This document shows positions 1-8,796 of a stretch of 64,000 nt of DNA, piece by piece. A program made the position numbers and the translations under genes. How positions within the stretch are numbered: the stretch's first letter is position 1; each line of letters opens with the position of its first letter. This DNA is from Pseudorhodobacter turbinis (GTDB lineage Bacteria; Pseudomonadota; Alphaproteobacteria; Rhodobacterales; Rhodobacteraceae): contig NZ_CP039964.1 of assembly GCF_005234135.1 (NCBI RefSeq), positions 62,001 through 126,000 of the forward strand, read 5' to 3'. Below the pieces are notes generated by a model that saw only the letters and a list, made by a program, of their open reading frames with translations, was not told the DNA's origin and searched no databases.

Positions 1-849
1 CGACTGACCCACCCCCATGAAGTACAAGAGGCTGAACAGACGCCGATCCTGACTGTGGAGGGTTTGCAAAAAACCTTCTCGACCGGGTCGGGCACGTTTT
101 TTGGCAAGCGCCGCGTGGTGAAGGCCGTTCAGGACGTGAACTTTGAGCTTTATGCAGGCGAAACCATTGGTATCGTGGGGGAATCCGGGTCGGGAAAATC
201 CACAGTGGGGCGCTGTCTTGTGCGGCTGTTGGACCCTGATGGCGGGCGCGTCTTGATGAACGGTGTCGATATTGCCGGTATGTCGGGGGCGGACCTGCGC
301 AACCAGCGGCGCAAGATGCAGATGATTTTTCAAGACCCGTATTCGTCTTTGAATCCGCGTGCGCGGGTCTCACGCATCCTGACCGAGGGGCTCATCGCCT
401 ATGGCACCTCCAAAAGCGATGCGCAGGCCAAGGCGCGGGAGCTTCTTGAAATGGTTGGGCTTGATGCCTCCGCGATGCAGCGTTTCCCGCATGAGTTTTC
501 TGGCGGACAACGGCAAAGGATCGGGATCGCGCGCGCATTGGCATTGGAGCCGTCCATTATCATCGCGGACGAGGCGGTCTCGGCGCTTGATGTGTCGATT
601 CAGGCCCAAGTGCTGGACCTTCTGGCAGAGCTGAAAAGCCGACTGCATCTTTCCATGCTCTTTATCACCCATGATCTTCGCGTGGCCGCGCGCATTTGTG
701 ATCGGATCATTGTGATGCAAAAAGGCAAGATTGTCGAAGCGGGGCCGGTGGGCAAAGTGTTGCATGACCCCGACACCGCCTATACCCGCAGTCTGCTGGA
801 CGCGATTCCGGGTCAGGAATATGAGCGTGCATTGGCGGCGGCAGACTAA
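1..849 (+). CDS. Oligopeptide/dipeptide ABC transporter ATP-binding protein, 5' end outside window
   Basis: This is an ATPase of the Dpp/Opp/Gsi peptide importer family. It would hydrolyse ATP on the inner face of the membrane to drive uptake of peptides or related solutes. The visible part carries Walker A GESGSGKST, a Q-loop in MIFQDPYSSLNP, the signature SGGQRQRIGIARAL, Walker B IIIADEAVSALD and the H-loop FITHDL, followed by the usual C-terminal family tail. The frame is open to the left edge without a stop, and a GTG at 55 is only one internal possibility. The linker-like residues before it suggest the second half of a fused double ATPase or a gene starting outside the window. A separate complete peptide importer lies at 24190-29137, so this is a second system. 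Confidence 0.9.
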   Translation, partial: RLTHPHEVQEAEQTPILTVEGLQKTFSTGSGTFFGKRRVVKAVQDVNFELYAGETIGIVGESGSGKSTVGRCLVRLLDPDGGRVLMNGVDIAGMSGADLRNQRRKMQMIFQDPYSSLNPRARVSRILTEGLIAYGTSKSDAQAKARELLEMVGLDASAMQRFPHEFSGGQRQRIGIARALALEPSIIIADEAVSALDVSIQAQVLDLLAELKSRLHLSMLFITHDLRVAARICDRIIVMQKGKIVEAGPVGKVLHDPDTAYTRSLLDAIPGQEYERALAAAD

Positions 850-885
850 AGCTCGCCGCCACCAACAGGTCCCACAGGACAAGCG

Positions 886-1389
886 CTATGCCGGATAATT
901 AAAATCGCGGATAATTGTCCAACACTTTCTGTTCAACTGGCCAAGATCGGCAATTGCCGTCTCGATGTCCGTGATCGCGGCTAAGTTGATTTTATCACTC
1001 CGCCCTATCTTCAGGCCATCTTTACGGTCGGCAATACGCATCATGATCGTCCGTGCATCACCACTTTCAGGATCAAAAGCATAGATACTGTGGCTGTAGC
1101 GATTACGTAGACTTGCGTATTTCATCATCGCCTGGGTGAATTCCAGCACGCGTGCTTTCTGGGCTGCGGGCGTGTCGTCAAGCTTGGCGAGCCGTTCGAC
1201 CAAATCAACCCGCGCACGGGTTGTGTTGAGCGTCAGAAAAATCACGACCGCGCGATCCTTGTCGGTCTTTGCCAGACCTGCAATGAGATGGATCAGCAGG
1301 CTTTCCGTATTGGTCCAGGCATAGTTCAGCCTGCCGGTCAAAAGCAGTAGACTGTCGAAACTGGCCGCAGGATTTTTACGATCCGCCAT
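886..1389 (-). CDS. HEPN-like hypothetical protein, translationally coupled to the LuxR gene
   Basis: The protein is about 167 residues if it starts at the ATG at 1389 (MADRKNPAASF); a longer reading starts at 1470. I do not recognise a named family. It is mainly helical and contains RNRYSHS, an R-N-x3-H arrangement matching the Rx4-6H motif of HEPN-domain ribonucleases, with the polar residue after Arg that such motifs often show. The start codon lies inside the last codons of the upstream LuxR gene (14-base overlap), so the two are probably co-translated. Its role is unknown; RNA binding or cleavage under control of the regulator is an inference from one motif only. Confidence 0.6.
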   Translation of the reverse strand: MADRKNPAASFDSLLLLTGRLNYAWTNTESLLIHLIAGLAKTDKDRAVVIFLTLNTTRARVDLVERLAKLDDTPAAQKARVLEFTQAMMKYASLRNRYSHSIYAFDPESGDARTIMMRIADRKDGLKIGRSDKINLAAITDIETAIADLGQLNRKCWTIIRDFNYPA

Positions 1390-2122
1390 GCGCGCCGCGG
1401 TGCGGGTCAGGCTGTCCGCTGTGATGTTCCATAAACCAGCTTGCGGCACAGGTTCTGTTGGAAACGCCAATCTTTCTTAGCAGATTATGAATGTGAAGTT
1501 TCACTGTATGAATGGACAGATCCAGATCGGCTGCAATGTTCTTGTTCGCAGCGCCCTGTGCCACCATGTGCAATACTTCCCATTCCCGCGTGGTCAAACC
1601 GGGTTGTAATCCATCCTCTCTCGCTGCCTGAGCACAGTGATTTATCAGTGCATCGGCAATCTCGTGCGGCATAAAACTTTGTCCACACAGAAAAAGATAC
1701 ATGATCGATATCCAAACATCCATTGGACCATTTAGCGGCAGGAAACCAACATTATCCAATCCTGAATGTCGTTCGCGTGCTAAAAGGAACCGTGCCGCAT
1801 CCTGCGGGTCCGACATCGAAAAGATGGTCCTTGCTGCACCAACCGCATCCACAAAGCGTTGCGTATCGTCCAGGGCGGATTGCATCATATCTGCTTCAAA
1901 GATCACAAGCTGCACATCGTTATGCACGCTGCGCATAACCGAGAGTTCGGCCAGCGTCGCAATGCGGAAAAAGTCGTAGTCCGTAAACTCTGCGCGGTAG
2001 ACGGCCAGAGTTCGTTCCGAAAAGCTTATCGCGCTTCCGACAAAAACGATTTTAGGGCGATTATTGACAGTCGGTGAGACCGGCGGGGTATGAACTGAGT
2101 CTTGGTGTATCGTTTGGGGCAT
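1376..2122 (-). CDS. LuxR-family transcriptional regulator with degenerate receiver-like N-terminus (VpsT/CsgD-like)
   Basis: This is a 248-residue DNA-binding regulator. Residues ~185-240 form a LuxR/FixJ helix-turn-helix (LTTREWEVLHMVAQG, NKNIAADLDLSIHTVKLHIHNLLRKIGV). The N-terminal ~150 residues look like a receiver fold (KIVFVGSAISFSERT, LVIFEADMM) but lack a clear phospho-acceptor pattern. This is the architecture of CsgD/VpsT-type biofilm regulators. The gene is divergent from the type I secretion operon starting at 2786, with 660 bp of intergenic DNA containing two inverted repeats, so control of that operon is a reasonable inference. It overlaps the downstream HEPN-like gene. The start is ATG 2122; no alternative was clearly better. 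Confidence 0.8.
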   Translation of the reverse strand: MPQTIHQDSVHTPPVSPTVNNRPKIVFVGSAISFSERTLAVYRAEFTDYDFFRIATLAELSVMRSVHNDVQLVIFEADMMQSALDDTQRFVDAVGAARTIFSMSDPQDAARFLLARERHSGLDNVGFLPLNGPMDVWISIMYLFLCGQSFMPHEIADALINHCAQAAREDGLQPGLTTREWEVLHMVAQGAANKNIAADLDLSIHTVKLHIHNLLRKIGVSNRTCAASWFMEHHSGQPDPHRGAHGGS

Positions 2123-2226
2123 GAAAAACTCCTAAATCTACACGGCAAACCAGTAAAAATTGTAACAAAATCCGATAGGCCGGGGTTTATAAATCCTTCT
2201 CGATCTCCAAGCCTGACTGACTTTTT

Positions 2227-2263
2227 GGCTTAGGTAAATAAGCCGTTCGGCTAGGTTGCCTAG
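2227..2263. promoter_or_regulatory. Two adjacent inverted repeats, candidate operators
   Basis: GGCTTA (2227-2232) is mirrored by TAAGCC (2239-2244), and immediately after, CTAGG (2251-2255) is mirrored by CCTAG (2259-2263). Such short dyads are typical LuxR-type operator shapes. They lie between the divergent LuxR gene and the secretion operon, about 105 bp from the LuxR start. Binding is inferred, not shown. Confidence 0.45.
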
Positions 2264-2785
2264 ACCAAAGCGCTAAGCTGGTTGGCGGGTGTGTGCCGGA
2301 AAGGCAAACTATTAATAAATCATTACTTTTAATTGTTTAACTAATTTTATTTTTTAAGAAAATATTCATGACTTACCTCCGAAACACTGATTTTCCCCTT
2401 ATTTTTATGGCCCGAGCCCGCCAATTCGGGAAGGGGTTTCCCCGGACCTGATCTTTTTTCCAAGGTGCCGGACGCCCGATTCGCTGCCAACATGATCTTA
2501 GAGCGCCAAGAATACTTTTGCCGATTTATGGCGTGATCCGCAGCCACAAAACGCCTGTGCCTCAGCATTTTACGGAGGCGGCATCGGACGACGGGCTGCG
2601 GATACTCTGATTGGAAGGGGGGGGGGAACTGACCAGATACCGCACAGTTTTAAGGTCTGTCCGTATCTGACTGCGACTGCGTCAGCATCGGACACGAAAT
2701 CAAACAATACTGAAACATGCCATGACGGTGACCGCTTTGGAAATGACTGGCGGTGCGTTCTGGCCTCAATATGTGAGATTTAGAT
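2264..2785. other. Long AT-rich leader upstream of the acidic-protein operon, no gene supported
   Basis: This intergenic stretch is notably AT-rich around 2310-2360 and holds no convincing coding region. A 73-codon minus-strand frame at 2347-2568 has no start context or recognisable product. A run of ten G residues lies at 2617-2626. The length of the leader before the 2786 start suggests regulation at promoter or transcript level, but I could not assign a specific promoter. Confidence 0.5.
2617..2626. repeat. Homopolymer of ten G upstream of the secretion operon
   Basis: Ten consecutive G lie 160 bp before the start of the acidic protein gene. Long G tracts are prone to slipped-strand mispairing and can alter promoter spacing or transcript structure. 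They are also prone to sequencing error. Confidence 0.7.
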
Positions 2786-5700
2786 ATGGCTAAGCGTAAT
2801 AATGTTATGGGCTGGGGCGACGGCGAAAGCGGCTCTCGCCATCAGGATGACGACGAAAACGTCAACACAAATACGAATGCAAACGACAACGGAAACGTAT
2901 CCGAAAACGAAAACGGAAACGACAACCAGAACACGAACCAGACCGACGCCTCTGCCGAGGGTGACGGGGTTGGGACAGGGGCAGGCACGGGAACCGGTAA
3001 CGGAAACGGTACTGCTGACAGTTCCTCCTCGTCCAGCGGAACGAATACTTCCGCATCGAACACGAACAGCACCAATAGCGCCAATGCCGAAACAGGGGCG
3101 GGTGCAGAAGCGGGGTCGGATGCCGATGCGGACGCCGTGGCCAATGCCGATGTTTCGGTCGACAGTGACAACGTGAATGACAACACCAACGATACGTCCA
3201 GCACGGTTGATGTCGATGTTGATATTGACGTCGGGGTTGACCTGGAAGGCTATGAGCCGAATGACGATGACTTTGGCGACTTCGACCTCAACAACAGCTC
3301 GACCGGTGACATAGTCATGGTCAAGGGTGACATTGATTTTGATCCCGGCAATGACATCAACATGGGTGATATCCTTACCAATTCCTTGAACGGCGAAGGC
3401 AATGACGCCGGTTTTGTGAATGTTCTGACAAATGACCTGAGCGACAATGACTTTCTGGAAGAAGCGAAGGTTTCCAACAACGGTGAATTTAGCCAGTCCG
3501 GCAATGCTGAAGGCGGCAAGGCCAGTGCGGCCGAAGGGATCAAGGTTGCCAGCGATGGCGGCGAAGGCGGCGGCAATGCCGACTCTGACGGTGGCAATGC
3601 CGAGGGTGCAGATACCTATGGTGGTGAAGCCGGGGCCAAAGGGGGCGAAAGCGGAAACACGGGCGAGGCCGAAGCTGATGGTGGCAGCGGTGGCGACTCC
3701 GGTAAAGCCGAAGCCAAAGGCAACGGCGCCGACGGAGGGAAGTCTAAAGCAGAAGCTGAAGGTGACGCCGGCAATGGCGGCGACAATGACTCTGACAATG
3801 ATGGTGACAGCGAAGCCAAGGCTGACACCGAAGCTGATAGTCAGGGTGGTCGCGGTGGCAATTCCGATGCCGAGAATGACACTGATGCAGAGGTAGAAGC
3901 TGAGGTCAGCTCTGACGAAGACGCCGGCGACAGTGGGAATGCTGACAGTGAGGCAGACCAGAAAACCGATGCCGAAGCCGAACTCGAAACCGAAGCCAGA
4001 GGCGGAGACGCGGGCGGTGCCGACAGCGAAACCGAAATCGACACATCGGCTGATAGCGAAAGCGAGGCCGAAGCCGATGGCGGTAGCGGTGGCGATATCG
4101 ACGGCAATGTCGATGTTGAAGGCGAAGCCGAAACCGACAGCCGTGCAGATGCCGAAGGCGCCGAGAGCGGCGAGGTCGATCTGAACGCTACAGGTGAAGC
4201 GGAAGGTGATGCCGAGGCTGACGCCGAAGCTGATGGTGGCGAAACGGGCAATGCCCGCGGCACTGTTGATGCTGAAGCAGACTCCTCGACCGATGGCGAT
4301 GCTGACGGCGGCAATGGTGGCGATATCGACGGGAATGTCGATGTAGAAGCCGACGCTGAAACCGACGGCAATGCAGACGCTGAAGGCGGCGACACTGGCA
4401 ATGCTGATCAGGCAAGCGATGTTGATGGCGATGCTGAGGCTGAAACCAATGCCGACGCAGAATCCGGCAATGCCGGTGATGCCGATGGCAACGCCGACAA
4501 TGAAGTCGAGGCCGAAGCTGACGGCGCCGCCGATGGTGGGCGCGGAGGCGACATCGACGGCAATGTAGATGGCATGGCAGAGGCCGAAACCGACAGCAAC
4601 AACGACGCTGAAGGTGCATCCGGTGGCGATGCTGAAAACGAAGCAATGGGCGACGCATCTGGCGATGCCGAATCCGAATCCGAAGCCGAGGCAGGCAATG
4701 CCGGTTCTGGCGAAGGTGAAGGCGAAGTCGAGAGCGACGCTGCGACCGAAGCTGCTGGTGAAGGCGGTGAAGGTGGCGAAGGCGGAAGCGAAGCGGGTGG
4801 CATCGGCGCGTTGCTTGGTCTTGGCTTAGGTGTTGCGGGTGACGGCACCGGCGGTGCGGGCGGAAACGGTCCGGCAACCTCTGGTAACGCCAATGCCAAT
4901 GGCACGGGAACCGGCACTGGTACGGGTGGCAATGGTGGCAACGCCAACGGCACCTCTGGCATGGCCGATAACGATGTCTCTGGTGACGCAAACAGCTCTG
5001 GCAACGGCGCTGCGGGTGGAAATGGCGATGCGGCGTCCGATGATGATGCAGCAGGAACCAACAGCGGCTACACAGACTCCGAGTCTGGCGCAGGCGCAGC
5101 CGGTGCTGCCGATAATGATGGCACGGCGGCAGGGGATGCCAACGCGGCCAATGCGGGCGGAGCAGGTGGCGCAGCCACGGGCAATGCCGGTCCCGCCAAT
5201 GGGTCGTCCACCGGGACTTCGACCAACAACGCCACAACGGGCGCTGCTGGTATGGGCGACGCGGCAACAGATGATGACGCTGCCGCCAACGGCAATGGCA
5301 GCACGGACTCTGAAAGCGGTGCCGGTGCGGCCGGAGCGGCGGACAACGACGCGATGGCTGATGCCATGGGCTCTTCGGACAATCAGTCCGGTGCCGGTGG
5401 TTCGGGATCTGCGGTAACAGGGATGTTTGAAAACAACCTCTCTGGTGATGCGACCAACACAGGCGCAAGCGGCGCAGGTGGAGGCAGCAACGCAGCGACA
5501 GATGATGACGCTGCGAACACATCCAGTGGCTACACAGACTCCGAATCCGGGGCCGGTGCAGCCGGGTCTGCGAACAATGATGCCGATGCGACAGCAACAG
5601 GCACCGGCGACTCGCATGCTATGGGGGGTGCAGGCGGTGCCACGGACGCATCTGCAACATCGGATGTGAACGGCAACGGCAGTGCTTCGTCTGACGCAGC

Positions 5701-6301
5701 ATCCGGCGCCGGAGGCAATAGCGGTTCCTCCAACGCCAACACCACAGATACCACCACAGACGGTTATGCCGACAGTGACGGTGGCTATGGTGGTTTGTCC
5801 GATATCGCAGCCGAGGCGCTTTCGGAATCCTACGCCGACAATGACACGGATGTGTCGACCGGTGCAGGCGGCGGAACGGGCAACGGTGCCGACTCCTCTG
5901 CCAATGCAGATGCAAGCGGTAACGTAGATGGCTCTTCCGGTAACGGTGGCTATGGCGGCATGTCCGAGGCAGCATCCGGCGCTTCGGGTGATGCGATGGG
6001 TGGTGCAGCGGCGGTCGGTGACACCATCGGCGGCACCACAACCGGCGGCATGGGTGGTTCGGCCACCAATGGGGCTGGCGGTGCTGGCGGTGATGCCGGG
6101 TCGTGGGGGTCGGGTAACGGTGATGACGGCTATGTCACCGGCGAGTCCTATGCCTCTGCGGCAGCGGCGGTCGATGTCGCGGCGTTTAACCAAAGCATCG
6201 TTATGGGCGCTAACGTCATGGGCAACACCGTCGACATGAACGTCGTTGGCGGCTCGTTCAGCTCCACCTATGTGGGCGACGACAGCAGCGACGACTCGTA
6301 A
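2786..6301 (+). CDS. Hyperacidic low-complexity repeat protein, first gene of the type I secretion operon
   Basis: The 1171-residue protein is dominated by Asp, Glu, Asn, Gly, Ala and Ser with very few hydrophobic or basic residues, and it has no signal peptide. The N-terminal part is Asn/Asp-rich, then comes a short more ordered segment (GYEPNDDDFGDFDLNN, residues ~150-240). A Glu/Ala/Asp/Gly block follows with a recurring GGDIDGNVD motif (three times, near 4093, 4321 and 4552). The C-terminal half has recurring TDSESGAGAAGAADND units. The tail (NQSIVMGANVMGNTVDMNVVGGSF, ending in Asp/Ser) differs from the repeats and could be an export signal. It lacks canonical RTX nonapeptides. Being upstream of an ABC exporter and adaptor, it is probably an exported calcium-binding or matrix protein, but that role is inferred. 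Confidence 0.8.
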   Translation: MAKRNNVMGWGDGESGSRHQDDDENVNTNTNANDNGNVSENENGNDNQNTNQTDASAEGDGVGTGAGTGTGNGNGTADSSSSSSGTNTSASNTNSTNSANAETGAGAEAGSDADADAVANADVSVDSDNVNDNTNDTSSTVDVDVDIDVGVDLEGYEPNDDDFGDFDLNNSSTGDIVMVKGDIDFDPGNDINMGDILTNSLNGEGNDAGFVNVLTNDLSDNDFLEEAKVSNNGEFSQSGNAEGGKASAAEGIKVASDGGEGGGNADSDGGNAEGADTYGGEAGAKGGESGNTGEAEADGGSGGDSGKAEAKGNGADGGKSKAEAEGDAGNGGDNDSDNDGDSEAKADTEADSQGGRGGNSDAENDTDAEVEAEVSSDEDAGDSGNADSEADQKTDAEAELETEARGGDAGGADSETEIDTSADSESEAEADGGSGGDIDGNVDVEGEAETDSRADAEGAESGEVDLNATGEAEGDAEADAEADGGETGNARGTVDAEADSSTDGDADGGNGGDIDGNVDVEADAETDGNADAEGGDTGNADQASDVDGDAEAETNADAESGNAGDADGNADNEVEAEADGAADGGRGGDIDGNVDGMAEAETDSNNDAEGASGGDAENEAMGDASGDAESESEAEAGNAGSGEGEGEVESDAATEAAGEGGEGGEGGSEAGGIGALLGLGLGVAGDGTGGAGGNGPATSGNANANGTGTGTGTGGNGGNANGTSGMADNDVSGDANSSGNGAAGGNGDAASDDDAAGTNSGYTDSESGAGAAGAADNDGTAAGDANAANAGGAGGAATGNAGPANGSSTGTSTNNATTGAAGMGDAATDDDAAANGNGSTDSESGAGAAGAADNDAMADAMGSSDNQSGAGGSGSAVTGMFENNLSGDATNTGASGAGGGSNAATDDDAANTSSGYTDSESGAGAAGSANNDADATATGTGDSHAMGGAGGATDASATSDVNGNGSASSDAASGAGGNSGSSNANTTDTTTDGYADSDGGYGGLSDIAAEALSESYADNDTDVSTGAGGGTGNGADSSANADASGNVDGSSGNGGYGGMSEAASGASGDAMGGAAAVGDTIGGTTTGGMGGSATNGAGGAGGDAGSWGSGNGDDGYVTGESYASAAAAVDVAAFNQSIVMGANVMGNTVDMNVVGGSFSSTYVGDDSSDDS

Positions 6302-6311
6302 CCAACACCTG

Positions 6312-6337
6312 CGGGGGCCGGTTCAGGTCGGCCCCCG
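6312..6337 (+). terminator. Intrinsic-terminator-like hairpin after the acidic protein gene
   Basis: A 9-bp GC-rich stem, CGGGGGCCG (6312-6320) with CGGCCCCCG (6329-6337), has an 8-base loop and is followed by TTTCTTC. It begins ten bases after the stop codon. It may partly terminate transcription, making the acidic protein more abundant than the downstream exporter genes. Confidence 0.65.
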
Positions 6338-6443
6338 TTTCTTCGGGAATTTGATATTCCAAACGCTGGCCGGGCGGTACTTTCACCGGCACAGATGCGC
6401 GGTCAGTATTCAACCGATATTTTGATTTGGGAGGATCTTCGCT

Positions 6444-8765
6444 ATGTCGCTCGACGTCATTTCAGAAAAAATCGCCCATTTTATCGGCGCCTTCGAATTG
6501 ATCGAACAGGAAACCCGCTTGCGCGCCGAATACGACAAGTTCCGCGCGATCAAGGCTGCAGAAGATGACGCAAGAGCGATCGAACTGCGCAGCCTCAAAT
6601 CCAAAGAATCCTACAAGCTTGAAGACGTTGATGCGGGCGTCAAGATGAAAGCCCTGCCGCAAGAAAAGCAATCTATGGCGGAGTTGGCACCCCCACCAGT
6701 GCTGGCCCCGCTCCATCTGCCCGTCGGAACGGTTGCCCCCGTGCTTGGCATCGGCCAATTGAACGGCCCGCCGGTTACCGCGAATAACGCGGTTATGACC
6801 TTCAACCTTCCGCCGCCAAGCTCGGTTGCGCAGGTGACGTATCAGGGCAACATGCTGTCCGACAACGACAGTTTTGGTCCGGTTTCAGGGGGTGGGTTTC
6901 AGACGGTTTCGACATTGATCGAAACGCTCCATTCCGTTTATGCAGCGGTGACGTCCATTCTGCCGATGGGGATGGACGTGCTGCCCTCCTCAGGCAACTG
7001 GCCCGGGGTTCTTGGCGATATCAAGGACGCCGCAGCCGCGATCGGGAGCAGGGACAGTGGCACGCTGACCACAACCGTATTGCTGGGCCATGGCGCGCAT
7101 GGCACCTTTATTGACGGTGTTGCCGCCGAGGAGTTTACATTCTTCAAGGAAATACAGCCGACCTATATCGCCGGAAGGATTGCCGAAGCGGAAGCGGCTT
7201 TGACCCCGCATGACGCCACCAAAGACGGCCATGATTTTGATGCCGATTTTGGCAAGGACCAGAACCCTTTAAAACTTGATGCGGGCCTGTCCATTGTGGC
7301 GGGTGCCAACAGCCTTGTGAACACCGCCTCCATCTCATCGACCTGGCTTGACGCGGAAATGATCGTCGTCGCGGGGGATGTGGTGCGAATGGATGCGATT
7401 TCGCAGGTCAACGTGATTATCGACCATGACTTCGTGACCACGGCGCTTTCTCCGGCGGGGTTGGAAAATCAAGGCTCAACAGCATCCAATGCCGCCAAAA
7501 TCGAGACGAAAACGGTTGTGTCATCAGAAGAAGAGGCCAGAGAACCTGACAAGTCGAGCGCAGATGATGTTGCCGTATCGTTACCGCCAGCCTTTGCAAA
7601 TGCACCTGCAAACTGGGCAGTGGTGCGCTATGAAGGGTCGGTGACACAGATCAACTGGGTCAAACAATACACATTCACCACCGATTTCGATCAGGCCGTT
7701 GTTGCATTTTCGGGGGGGGCTACTTTCCTCGGGATGGGTGAAAACAGCCTGAGCAACAGTTTCAATATCAATGAAGCCGGATACCATTACGACCTGATCC
7801 TTATCGCAGGCAGCCTGATCGATATTAATCTGATCAGCCAGTTGAATATCCTGTTGGACAGCGATGTTGTCGATGCGACTGCCGCAGAGAAGGGCGCGCC
7901 AAGCCAGGCAACCGCAAACAACGCACCCGCTGAAATCCATCCGTCCTTTGCAGCCGGATCTGTAGACACGGCCGCGCAAACTGCCGATGCTCCGTCAAGC
8001 TCCGTCTCCGGCACCGGGGTCGATGGGCTGTCGCAACAATCCGCAGCCATCGGCGGCCACCTCACAGAACAAACGGTCCCTGAGACAATGGAGCCAGCGC
8101 CGAATGAAGCCGACGTTTCGGATGGCACAATGCCAGACGGCCCAGCCTCAGAAGCCCCGTTTTCAACCGGCGATAACCTTGCCTATAATCAGGCATCGAT
8201 CGAGACGATTGGCGAGGACACCGACGCCGAGATCAACCAGACCTTCACCGATGTTCTGGCCGGTTTCGCGCTGGGCCACGATGATATCCCTGACGAGGTT
8301 GTTCAGGATCCCGCCTTTCTTGGCACCGAACTTTTGCGGGTTTTGTATATCGATGGCGACTTCACGACGGTAAACATGGTTGATCAGATCAACGTACTGG
8401 GTGATGCCGATGAGGTTCACCTTGCCCGCGACAGTTTCGCAGATGACTTGCAAGCCATGATCAAAGTCACCACCGGGTCCAACATTACGGCCAATATCGC
8501 CGGTATCAAAGACAAGGGCATGGACAGCACCGTGATGGCGAAGGGCGACACCTATTCCGATGCGCTGATCTATCAGGCCAACCTGATGGATACCGGCCTG
8601 ATGGAGACGGGCAGCTCGGTCACCGATCTGGCGAATGAGGCGGTGGCGTTTCTGACCGACGACATTGGCCCCGACACTTTGGGCGACGATATCACATCCA
8701 TGACAAACGGGATGATTGCCGACGCAATCGACCAATCCGACGTTTTGCAAAGCATGTTGAGCTAG
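6444..8765 (+). CDS. Probable type I secretion substrate or partner protein, 773 residues
   Basis: No signal peptide is present. The N-terminus is a short helical region (MSLDVISEKIAHFIGAFELIEQETRLRAEYDKF) and the rest is acidic and soluble. A degenerate unit recurs about four times, of the form AG/DG, four to five residues, then IN.ISQ.NVL.D: near DAISQVNVIID, NLISQLNILLDSD, NWVKQYTFTTD and NMVDQINVLGDAD. I do not recognise a catalytic motif. The gene follows the acidic protein after a terminator-like hairpin and precedes the ABC exporter by 31 bases, so it is likely another exported protein or an export-associated factor. Proteins of this kind next to PrtD/HlyD genes are often labelled 'type I secretion protein' in Rhodobacterales, but the function is unknown. 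A good SD (GGGAGGAT) precedes ATG 6444. Confidence 0.75.
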   Translation: MSLDVISEKIAHFIGAFELIEQETRLRAEYDKFRAIKAAEDDARAIELRSLKSKESYKLEDVDAGVKMKALPQEKQSMAELAPPPVLAPLHLPVGTVAPVLGIGQLNGPPVTANNAVMTFNLPPPSSVAQVTYQGNMLSDNDSFGPVSGGGFQTVSTLIETLHSVYAAVTSILPMGMDVLPSSGNWPGVLGDIKDAAAAIGSRDSGTLTTTVLLGHGAHGTFIDGVAAEEFTFFKEIQPTYIAGRIAEAEAALTPHDATKDGHDFDADFGKDQNPLKLDAGLSIVAGANSLVNTASISSTWLDAEMIVVAGDVVRMDAISQVNVIIDHDFVTTALSPAGLENQGSTASNAAKIETKTVVSSEEEAREPDKSSADDVAVSLPPAFANAPANWAVVRYEGSVTQINWVKQYTFTTDFDQAVVAFSGGATFLGMGENSLSNSFNINEAGYHYDLILIAGSLIDINLISQLNILLDSDVVDATAAEKGAPSQATANNAPAEIHPSFAAGSVDTAAQTADAPSSSVSGTGVDGLSQQSAAIGGHLTEQTVPETMEPAPNEADVSDGTMPDGPASEAPFSTGDNLAYNQASIETIGEDTDAEINQTFTDVLAGFALGHDDIPDEVVQDPAFLGTELLRVLYIDGDFTTVNMVDQINVLGDADEVHLARDSFADDLQAMIKVTTGSNITANIAGIKDKGMDSTVMAKGDTYSDALIYQANLMDTGLMETGSSVTDLANEAVAFLTDDIGPDTLGDDITSMTNGMIADAIDQSDVLQSMLS

Positions 8766-8796
8766 AAATCATTTAGACCGAGGTATTAACATTCAC

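Noticed and set aside
2347-2568. Small minus-strand gene of 73 codons in the leader
   Set aside because: No SD, no recognisable product, and it spans an AT-rich regulatory-looking region.
4188-5597. Long minus-strand frames opposite the acidic protein gene (for example 469 codons)
   Set aside because: They arise from the biased codon use of Asp/Gly/Ala repeats; the His/Arg/Cys-rich translations resemble no protein.
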